This document shows, one piece after another, positions 1 to 5,227 of a DNA stretch of 7,387 nt. Numbering within the stretch: the first letter of the stretch is position 1; every line of letters begins with the position of its first letter. The notes beneath the pieces were generated by a model. It was given only the letters and a program-made list of their open reading frames with translations, ran no database searches and had not been told where the DNA came from. The stretch is from Clostridia bacterium (GTDB lineage Bacteria > Bacillota_A > Clostridia > Oscillospirales > Acutalibacteraceae). The stretch covers positions 1-7,387 of the forward strand of contig JAFYOA010000027.1 of the NCBI GenBank assembly GCA_017547865.1, read 5' to 3'. Both the position numbers and the translations under genes were made by a program.

Positions 1-974
1 GTCTCACCATCGGTGCCGGGAATGATACCCCACTCCTGCAGGAAGCTGGTGAGGTTGGGCATGGAACCCTGGGTGGGATAGAAGGTGACCATCACAGTGC
101 GGCTCTCGTGCTCGTGCACGCCCAGGTAAGCGTCCAGCTTGGCCAGTTCTTCCTTGGTGTAGTCGGTGGTGGGGGTGGGGATCAGCACGATATCTGCGCC
201 TTCGGGAATCTCTTCGGTGAGGATGTTGAATTCCTTCACTTCGTAGTTTCTGTCTTCCAGCAGGGCATAGAAGCCGGAAATGGCGGCGGCGCTGTTGCTG
301 CTGCTCACAGAGGTGAGCAGTTCGTTATGGCCGGTGGCCACAGCGATCAGCGGAACGTTCTCCAGGTTGGTCAGGTACAGTGCATTGGCAATGGCGCTGT
401 CGGCCGTGGAGTTGTAGGTGTATTCATAGTAAGGCTGGTAGTTGGCATCGTAGGAAACGCTGCTGGTAATGGCAAACAGATCCTGCGGGCCCAGCACCTT
501 GTGGCGGCGGGCAGATTCCACCAGAATGTCACCGGTGGTCAGAGAATCGGCAGCATACTTACTGATGAAAGAGGGGTTCTTGTTGGGGTCGATGATCTGG
601 TAGGAAATGTTGGAGTTTGCTTCGGCATAACGCTGAGCCAGGTTGAGGAACTGGCTGTACTTTACGTTATACTGATAATAGATCTTATCGCCGCGAATGT
701 CATCTTCGCTGCCGATGAGATAAATGGTGGTGGGCTCGCTCACGGTCTTTACCACTTCCATAGACTCCGCAGACAGGGAGTTCAGGTTGGAGCTGGTCAG
801 GTCGAAACGGGTCCAGGAGGGGAAACGCTCGGACAGGGCGCCAACGATCACGTTGAACAGCACCACGGCCACCAGGAACACAACGATGAAAACACGGGCC
901 ATAGCACCGTGCTTTACGCGGTCGCTGCTCATCCAGGCCTTCAGATCAAAACTCTTTTCGGTATTTTTAGCCAT
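1..974 (-). CDS. GldG-like auxiliary protein of an ABC-2 export system (3' end outside window)
   Basis: The visible 324 residues match the GldG / 'ABC-type uncharacterized transport system, auxiliary component' style. There is a short cytoplasmic N-terminus, one membrane helix at about residues 25-46 (VFIVVFLVAVVLFNVIVGAL), then the family-typical stretch FDLTSSNLNSLSAES right after the helix, and a large extracytoplasmic domain. In the family this protein works with a GldA-type ATPase and a GldF-type permease; the exported substrate is unknown in Clostridia. The ATG at 972-974 is preceded by GGGAGG (983-988 on the plus strand) with 8 nt between, and that site starts one base after the permease stop codon. 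The gene is third in the operon, 15 nt after the permease. The frame is open to the left edge, so the C-terminus, where a second membrane helix is usual, is not visible. In related operons a DUF4340 gene often follows; that would lie outside. Confidence 0.85.
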   Translation of the reverse strand, partial: MAKNTEKSFDLKAWMSSDRVKHGAMARVFIVVFLVAVVLFNVIVGALSERFPSWTRFDLTSSNLNSLSAESMEVVKTVSEPTTIYLIGSEDDIRGDKIYYQYNVKYSQFLNLAQRYAEANSNISYQIIDPNKNPSFISKYAADSLTTGDILVESARRHKVLGPQDLFAITSSVSYDANYQPYYEYTYNSTADSAIANALYLTNLENVPLIAVATGHNELLTSVSSSNSAAAISGFYALLEDRNYEVKEFNILTEEIPEGADIVLIPTPTTDYTKEELAKLDAYLGVHEHESRTVMVTFYPTQGSMPNLTSFLQEWGIIPGTDGE

Positions 975-989
975 TGTATCCGCCTCCCA

Positions 990-1694
990 TCAGTTCCAGC
1001 GTCTGCTCTCGACCTTGCGGGCGGTGAGGAACAGGAATACGACACACAGGCTGATAAAATAAACCACGGCGGGGATATCGAACACGCCCTGTGTGAAGGT
1101 GTAGTAACGATTGTTGAAAGAAATCCAACGGATGATCTGCTGCACGAAGGAAACATTCACCACAGCCACCAGAGAGTCGATCATGGTGAGCAGCATAACG
1201 GCCACCAGAGTGCCGATGGCGGCGATGATCTGGCTGGTGGTGTAGCTGGAGATCAGAATGCCGATGGACATCATAGCGGCGCCGCACAGCAGAGAAGCAA
1301 TGTAGTTGCCGATGACGATGCCCCAGGGCGGGTTGGAGAAGGTGGACATGAGCACCACCGGCACCAGGGTGAGGGTGAGAGCTACAAAGTACACCGTAAA
1401 GCAGGCAACAAACTTGCCCACCACAATACCCATTACACTGACCGGAGCGGTAAGCAGGGCCTGGTCGGTCTTATTCTTGCGATCTTCACTGAAAGAACGC
1501 ATGGTGATGATCGGGATGATGAACTGGGAAAAACTGGTCATGGTGCTGAATACATTGGTGAGGTAATCGGTGGAACGATAGCTGAGGGCCTGGTAATAGA
1601 AGAAGCCGTACAGCGCCACAATAACCGCCACGCACACATAACCGATGGGAGAAGAGAAGAACGCGCGGATCTCTCTTTTTGCAATTGCCAGCAT
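990..1694 (-). CDS. ABC-2 type permease, GldF-like
   Basis: This 234-residue integral membrane protein is the channel half of the exporter encoded with the genes on either side. Six hydrophobic segments are visible at about residues 17-37, 47-64, 89-116, 126-149, 154-178 and 207-225, the usual ABC-2 number. The N-terminal amphipathic start (LAIAKREIRAFFSSPIGY) and the first cytoplasmic loop, MRSFSEDRKNKTDQALLTAP at 65-84, are typical of GldF/NosY-like permeases, where this loop contacts the ATPase. Length is normal for the family. The start at 1692-1694 has a strong site GGAGGAGG (1703-1710 on the plus strand) 8 nt upstream, and that site is embedded in the 3' end of the ATPase gene; only 3 nt separate the two coding regions. 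A tight ATPase-permease-GldG order suggests one mRNA and a stoichiometric complex. The substrate cannot be read from the sequence. Confidence 0.92.
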   Translation of the reverse strand: MLAIAKREIRAFFSSPIGYVCVAVIVALYGFFYYQALSYRSTDYLTNVFSTMTSFSQFIIPIITMRSFSEDRKNKTDQALLTAPVSVMGIVVGKFVACFTVYFVALTLTLVPVVLMSTFSNPPWGIVIGNYIASLLCGAAMMSIGILISSYTTSQIIAAIGTLVAVMLLTMIDSLVAVVNVSFVQQIIRWISFNNRYYTFTQGVFDIPAVVYFISLCVVFLFLTARKVESRRWN

Positions 1695-1697
1695 GGA

Positions 1698-2675
1698 TTA
1701 TTCCTCCTCCTTCTTTTCTTCTTCCTGCAGAGAAGCCAGCGCAGCGTCGGAGCTGGTGAGGCGCAGGAAGATGTCTTCCAGCGTCAGCTCGGTGCTGCGC
1801 AGAGACATCAGCGGCCAACCCTTGCGGGCCAGCAGGGCGAACAGATCGCGGCGGATATCGTAATCCACTTCGGACTCGATGATGTACTCGAACACGCCGT
1901 TTTCCTTCTTGCCGTAAGAGGTCACTTCGTTCACATGGCCCAGGGCGCGAATGGCATGCAGCACTTCGTCTTCGGGGCCGGCCACACGGGCAATCAGGCG
2001 GTGGTCCGCAGAAAGCTCATGGGCCAGAGTATCGGTGAGACCGTCGGCCACCAGGCGGCCGTTGTTGATGATGATGACGCGCTCGCACACAGCCTGGATT
2101 TCAGACAGAATATGAGAGCTGAGGATGATGGTGTGGTTCTTGCCCAGGCGGGTAACCAGTTCGCGGATCTCAATGATCTGCTTGGGGTCCAGACCCACGG
2201 TGGGTTCGTCCAGAATGAGCACCGGCGGGTTGCCCAGCAGGGCCTGCGCAATGCCCACGCGCTGACGGTAACCCTTGGAGAGGTTGCCGATGAGGCGCTT
2301 GTAGACATGGGAGATCTTGGTGAGTTCGCAGATCTCTTTGATGTGGTCTTCCTTGGGAATGGTGACCTGCTTGAGTTCATACATGAACTTCAGGTATTCT
2401 TCCACCGTCATATCCACATACAGCGGCGGAATTTCCGGCAGATAGCCGATGAGCTTCTTCACTTCGTTGGGGTTGTCCAGCGTGCTGAAGCCGCTGACGG
2501 AAACGGAGCCGCTGGTAGCGGAAAGATAGCCCGTAATAATGTTCATAGCAGTGGACTTACCGGCGCCGTTGGGGCCAAGAAAGCCGAGGATCGTGCCTTC
2601 TTCCACGGTGAAGCTCACGTCATTAAGCGCAACGTTATTGCCGTAGCGCTTTGTGAGGTTTTTGACCTCGATCAT
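1698..2675 (-). CDS. ABC transporter ATP-binding protein, GldA/CcmA-like
   Basis: This 325-residue cytoplasmic ATPase powers the adjacent GldF-like permease. Visible motifs: Walker A GPNGAGKST at 34-42; the Q-loop region GYLPE at 77-81, where Glu sits at the usual Gln site, as is common in GldA-like proteins; a signature of LSKGYRQR type at 132-139 instead of LSGGQ; Walker B VLILDEP at 152-158; and the H-loop His188 in ILSSHIL. About 100 residues beyond the nucleotide-binding fold form a C-terminal accessory domain, and the protein ends in an acidic tail (EEEKKEEE). The frame stays open upstream to 2822, but the start at 2673-2675 is chosen because AGGAGGG lies 7 nt before it, the protein then begins with the canonical MIEVKNLTKRYG, and the extra upstream codons cross the promoter. 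It is the first gene of the operon. Confidence 0.95.
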   Translation of the reverse strand: MIEVKNLTKRYGNNVALNDVSFTVEEGTILGFLGPNGAGKSTAMNIITGYLSATSGSVSVSGFSTLDNPNEVKKLIGYLPEIPPLYVDMTVEEYLKFMYELKQVTIPKEDHIKEICELTKISHVYKRLIGNLSKGYRQRVGIAQALLGNPPVLILDEPTVGLDPKQIIEIRELVTRLGKNHTIILSSHILSEIQAVCERVIIINNGRLVADGLTDTLAHELSADHRLIARVAGPEDEVLHAIRALGHVNEVTSYGKKENGVFEYIIESEVDYDIRRDLFALLARKGWPLMSLRSTELTLEDIFLRLTSSDAALASLQEEEKKEEE

Positions 2676-2682
2676 GGTTTTT

Positions 2683-2689
2683 CCCTCCT
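2683..2689 (-). promoter_or_regulatory. Ribosome binding site of the ABC ATPase gene
   Basis: On the minus strand this reads AGGAGGG, 7 nt before the ATG at 2675. It decides the start, because the reading frame is open for 49 further codons upstream. Confidence 0.9.
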
Positions 2690-2753
2690 GTATTTTACCT
2701 TCTGTTATATCGTAGTGTTCACAAAATAGCATTGTTTGCAACGACATATAGAG

Positions 2754-2782
2754 ATAATAGCACAAATACACAATTCTTGCAA
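2754..2782 (-). promoter_or_regulatory. Vegetative promoter of the ABC operon
   Basis: On the minus strand there is a -35 TTGCAA (2777-2782), a spacer of exactly 17 nt (2760-2776) and a -10 TATTAT (2754-2759). Transcription would begin near 2747, giving a leader of about 70 nt before the ATPase start. The match is to the sigma-A/sigma-70 consensus. No hairpin is evident in the leader. Confidence 0.75.
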
Positions 2783-2839
2783 TACCACCAGCAATATATT
2801 CGTATTTCTGCATCGTTTTCATCCCATTTTAATTGTTCA

Positions 2840-2860
2840 ATGTGACGATTATGTGACGAT
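2840..2860. repeat. Tandem direct repeat, possible operator
   Basis: ATGTGACGAT occurs twice, at 2840-2849 and 2851-2860, separated by a single T, so the two copies are 11 bp apart, about one helical turn. Same-face direct repeats with this pitch are characteristic of sites for OmpR/PhoB-type winged-helix response regulators. The repeat sits about 57 bp upstream of the leftward -35 and about 75 bp upstream of the rightward -35. A regulatory role is inferred; only the repeat itself is seen. Confidence 0.5.
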
Positions 2861-2935
2861 GAAAAAACATTTTTATTGAAAATCATTCACCGCAAAAACA
2901 GGCAAAAGAAATTTTTGGAAACGCAGTTTTTTTCA

Positions 2936-2964
2936 TTGACGAAGAGGGGTTTCTGGCTTACAAT
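2936..2964 (+). promoter_or_regulatory. Vegetative promoter of the 184-aa gene/lipoprotein unit
   Basis: A -35 TTGACG (2936-2941) and a -10 TACAAT (2959-2964) are separated by 17 nt, each one base away from the sigma-A consensus. Transcription would start near 2971, leaving a leader of only about 20 nt before the ATG at 2991. Confidence 0.8.
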
Positions 2965-2990
2965 TATAGTAAACCAAATGTCTGGAGCTG

Positions 2991-3545
2991 ATGGCTTTGC
3001 CCGCCGTTTTTCCTTTTTATATTGCCCATTTCCGCGCCGAAGAGGCCCAGCGCCTCTGCAGCGCTTTTATTGATTTAAAAACCGATACACTGCCCGCTTT
3101 GCCGGAAGAAATGCTGCCCTTTGCGGTAAAAGACCGCACCCCCGGCTACCGCCTGTGCGAAAAGCACACAGAAACCGGCCGCGAGCTGCTGCTGGCCGCT
3201 CGCCTGGGAGAAGGCGAAGGTGGTTTTTCTGCCCGCCTGCCGGAGGTGCTGTGCACCTACATTGTGCCGCAAACCGGCAAAAACGCCGTGTATATTCCGG
3301 AAGTGCTGGACCGCCTGGCCGCCTGCACCAAACCCGCCGCTGTGTTTGAGCACGAAGGCGCGGTGTACACCGCCAAGCCCGTACACGACCCTGTGGCCTG
3401 CCGCACCATCACCGAATCCCTGGCCGGCTGCGAGCTGGTTCCTCTGGGCGCAGAAACGCTGCCGCCCGATGGCACCGCTGTGCTGATCCGTTTTGAAGAA
3501 GCTGCCTGCGAATTTGCCGCGGGCCTTGTGCTGGACATGCCCTGA
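2991..3545 (+). CDS. Hypothetical 184-aa protein
   Basis: I do not recognise this protein. It has no signal peptide and no membrane segment, so it is probably cytoplasmic. It contains seven scattered cysteines (residue 23 is the first), none in a CxxC pair, so there is no obvious metal site. It has mixed alpha/beta character and no low-complexity sequence. The gene follows a strong promoter by about 20 nt. The ATG at 2991 has only GGAG (2984-2987) with a short 3-nt gap, a weak-looking site; an in-frame TAA at 2970-2972 rules out a much longer N-terminus. An alternative start is Met41, which would lose the first 40 residues. Codon use is GC-rich at third positions like the neighbours, which supports a real gene. 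It lies 34 nt before the transglutaminase-like lipoprotein gene with no terminator between, so the two are probably co-transcribed. Function unknown. Confidence 0.75.
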   Translation: MALPAVFPFYIAHFRAEEAQRLCSAFIDLKTDTLPALPEEMLPFAVKDRTPGYRLCEKHTETGRELLLAARLGEGEGGFSARLPEVLCTYIVPQTGKNAVYIPEVLDRLAACTKPAAVFEHEGAVYTAKPVHDPVACRTITESLAGCELVPLGAETLPPDGTAVLIRFEEAACEFAAGLVLDMP

Positions 3546-3563
3546 CGGCTGTTCTGTTTTGAA

Positions 3564-3569
3564 AAGGAG
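3564..3569 (+). promoter_or_regulatory. Ribosome binding site of the lipoprotein gene
   Basis: AAGGAG ends 10 nt before the ATG at 3580. It selects this start over an in-frame ATG at 3493, which lies inside the preceding gene and would bury the signal peptide. Confidence 0.85.
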
Positions 3570-3579
3570 ATCTATTCCA

Positions 3580-5103
3580 ATGAAAGGAAAGCTTCATCGC
3601 CTGGGCGCGGCCTTGCTGGCCGCCCTGCTGCTGTTTGCATACGGCTGCAGTTCACCGGGTGCCACGGCGCCGGTGAGCAGCACCGAACCCGTGAGCAGCA
3701 CGGTGTCTTCCGGCACGGAAAGCACCGCACCGTCTTCTTCTCACAGCGGCACGGTGTCTTCCCAGCCGTCTTCCTCTGCGGAACCGGCCAATTCCTCTCT
3801 GCCGTCTTCTTCGGAAGAAAGCTCTGCCGAACCCTGGACCCCCGCCCCGGTGGAAACACCGGCTGCCACCCCCACACCGCCGCCGGCATCGTCGGAGGTG
3901 TCTTCCGAAGTATCTTCCGAAGCGTCTTCGGAAACGTCTTCCGAGAGCAGTTCCGCTGTTTCTTCCGAAAGCAGCGCGCCCTCCTCTTCTGAAAATCCCT
4001 CCTCTTCCGAAATCTCTTCGGAGAGTTCTTCCGTGCCCGAAAGTTCTTCTTCCGCTCCGTCTTCTTCGGAGGAATCTTCCTCTCCCGAAGAAAGCCGCGG
4101 GGAAGAGCTGAGCCCCATTGAGCAGGCGGTAGCCACCGCCACCGACAAGCGCCACCTGCAGCTGAGCGAGACCCCTCACACCAGCGAAGAAGCGGCCAAC
4201 CGGTACTTCTACGATATGGTATACAGCAACTACGTGGACTTTGGCGTGTTTGTTACCAAGCCTGTGTTTGCCCACACCGCCGAGGAATACGCCGAGCTGT
4301 TCCCGGGGCTGGATTCCATCACCATGACCGAAGCGGTGGTGTACAGCAACGGATATTACTTCCGCTTCCGCCTCAGCCGCAACATCAACTTCGCCCTGAA
4401 AACCGCGCTGGTCTCCGGCAACACCGCTTACCTTACGGAAACCGAGCGGCTGGCCTACGATAACCTGTGGACTGTTTTGGATTCCTGCATTCGCAGCGAT
4501 ATGAGCAACACCGCCAAGGTGATGGCCGTACACGACCACATTGTAGCCCACACCACCTACGGCAGCAGCGGAAACGCCTACACCGCGGTGGGTGTTCTGG
4601 TAGACCGCAAAGCCGTTTGCGACGGGTACTCCAAGGCATTCCAGCTGTTTATGGATGCGCTTGGCATTCCCTGCGTGCGCTTCACCGGCACCGCCGGGGG
4701 CGTAAGCCACGCCTGGAACGCCGTGCAGCTGAACGGCTGCTGGTACCATGTGGATGTGACCTGGGACGACCCTGTACCGGATTCCTACGGCCGGGTAAGC
4801 TACGAATATTTCCTGGTGCCCGACAGCATCATTGCCGCCGACCACAGCTGGTCTTACGCACCGGTAAGCTGCACCGATGACTCCCTGCTGCTGTATCCTT
4901 ACAGCTATTGCTACGGTGAAACCATGGATGAGCTGAAATCTATTTTCAACGAGCAGGAAGCCGTGCACAGCAGCCTCATCACCCTGGCATACCCCACCGG
5001 CCTTGCCGCCGACGAAGACATTGTGCGTGCCATGGGCGCCGCCAGCTACTATCCCTCTTTCACCCGCGGGTTCTTCTCCGTGCTGGTGATTCGGGCCGCA
5101 TAA
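3580..5103 (+). CDS. Surface lipoprotein with Ser-rich linker and transglutaminase-like domain
   Basis: This 507-residue protein starts with a lipoprotein signal peptide: basic MKGKLHR, a hydrophobic core and a lipobox AYGC with the lipidated Cys at 23. Tyr at -2 and Ala at -3 make the lipobox slightly atypical. Residues about 24-177 are a low-complexity Ser/Glu/Pro/Thr linker that should hold the folded part away from the membrane, through the wall. The C-terminal part (about 200-460) is a transglutaminase-like (papain-fold) domain with all three catalytic positions: Cys347 in AVCDGYSKAF, His377 in SHAWNAV and Asp392 in YHVDVTWDD. Bacterial members of this superfamily are usually proteases, peptidases or amidases rather than crosslinking enzymes; the substrate here is unknown, with wall peptides or surface proteins possible. 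A conserved-looking segment follows, ending with FSVLVIRAA. The gene probably shares an mRNA with the 184-aa protein and ends at a strong terminator. The start is fixed by the signal peptide and AAGGAG. Confidence 0.9.
   Translation: MKGKLHRLGAALLAALLLFAYGCSSPGATAPVSSTEPVSSTVSSGTESTAPSSSHSGTVSSQPSSSAEPANSSLPSSSEESSAEPWTPAPVETPAATPTPPPASSEVSSEVSSEASSETSSESSSAVSSESSAPSSSENPSSSEISSESSSVPESSSSAPSSSEESSSPEESRGEELSPIEQAVATATDKRHLQLSETPHTSEEAANRYFYDMVYSNYVDFGVFVTKPVFAHTAEEYAELFPGLDSITMTEAVVYSNGYYFRFRLSRNINFALKTALVSGNTAYLTETERLAYDNLWTVLDSCIRSDMSNTAKVMAVHDHIVAHTTYGSSGNAYTAVGVLVDRKAVCDGYSKAFQLFMDALGIPCVRFTGTAGGVSHAWNAVQLNGCWYHVDVTWDDPVPDSYGRVSYEYFLVPDSIIAADHSWSYAPVSCTDDSLLLYPYSYCYGETMDELKSIFNEQEAVHSSLITLAYPTGLAADEDIVRAMGAASYYPSFTRGFFSVLVIRAA
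3886..3969 (+). repeat. 12-bp coding repeats in the Ser-rich linker
   Basis: Seven consecutive four-codon units encode ASSE, VSSE, VSSE, ASSE, TSSE, SSSA and VSSE. The DNA units resemble GTGTCTTCCGAA with drift at several positions. Similar but less regular SSE/SSS units extend on both sides, about 3700-4095. Serine is written mostly TCT/TCC here, while AGC is common elsewhere in the gene, consistent with growth of the tract by duplication of a short DNA unit. Confidence 0.8.
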
Positions 5104-5109
5104 GTACGC

Positions 5110-5146
5110 AAAAGGAAGTTTCTGCGGAAACTTCCTTTTATTTTTT
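5110..5146 (+). terminator. Rho-independent terminator of the lipoprotein unit
   Basis: A perfect 13-bp stem (5110-5122 with 5127-5139) closes on the tetraloop TGCG, which fits the very stable UNCG class with a C-G closing pair. It is followed by A and six T (5141-5146). It starts 6 nt after the lipoprotein stop codon and separates that unit from the fucosidase promoter only 7 nt further on. Confidence 0.95.
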
Positions 5147-5152
5147 CGCCGC

Positions 5153-5181
5153 TTGACACCGCCCGGGGTTTATAGTATTTT
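5153..5181 (+). promoter_or_regulatory. Promoter of the fucosidase gene
   Basis: A perfect -35 TTGACA (5153-5158) is followed by a 17-nt spacer and TATTTT (5176-5181) as the -10. Transcription would start near 5188. I find no convincing catabolite-repression (cre) site or other long palindrome; the spacer contains only a short CCCGGG. Confidence 0.75.
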
Positions 5182-5190
5182 TTATACAAA

Positions 5191-5204
5191 GGGGGCTGCC
5201 CCCC
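5191..5204 (+). other. GC hairpin at the predicted 5' end of the fucosidase mRNA
   Basis: GGGGG (5191-5195) can pair with CCCCC (5200-5204) around the loop CTGC. If transcription starts near 5188, the stem lies within the first nucleotides of the mRNA and ends 7 nt before the AAGGAG ribosome site at 5212-5217. Such 5'-terminal stems can protect mRNA from 5' decay; that role is inferred. Confidence 0.55.
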
Positions 5205-5227
5205 AACACAAAAGGAGTTGTTGCAGA

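Larger units (their letters stand above)
2676..2990. other. Divergent intergenic region, AT-rich
   Basis: These 315 bp separate the leftward ABC operon from the rightward unknown-protein/lipoprotein unit. The base composition changes sharply to AT-rich compared with the flanking genes. The region holds one promoter for each direction, the ATPase leader of about 70 nt, and a tandem direct repeat at 2840-2860. Between roughly 2861 and 2935 I see only A/T-rich sequence with no convincing gene, hairpin or terminator. No small ORF here has both a ribosome site and a plausible product. Confidence 0.8.

Noticed and set aside
108..2729. Very long plus-strand open frame (873 codons) rich in Gly, His and Val
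   Set aside because: It lies opposite three clear ABC exporter genes in exact codon register, crosses their boundaries, has no ribosome site or promoter, and shows no recognisable domain. Lack of TTA/CTA/TCA in the sense genes explains it.
2876..3073. Plus-strand 65-codon frame overlapping the start of the 184-aa gene
   Set aside because: It starts upstream of the promoter at 2936-2964, has no ribosome site, and is basic and composition-driven. The overlapping ATG at 2978 in this frame gives only a 32-residue product.
3886..3969. Short regular repeats considered as a possible CRISPR or regulatory repeat array
   Set aside because: The units are contiguous 12-bp in-frame codon repeats within a secreted protein linker, without spacers.
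3741..4148. Minus-strand Glu/Ser-rich frame of 135 codons
   Set aside because: The acidic composition comes from reading TCT/TCC serine codons in reverse as GGA/AGA/GAA; there is no ribosome site and the sense protein is well supported.
3652..4968. Minus-strand open frame of 438 codons opposite the lipoprotein gene, very Arg/Gly-rich
   Set aside because: It is the mirror of the lipoprotein codons; its Arg/Gly richness is simply the complement of the serine and glutamate codons in the linker.
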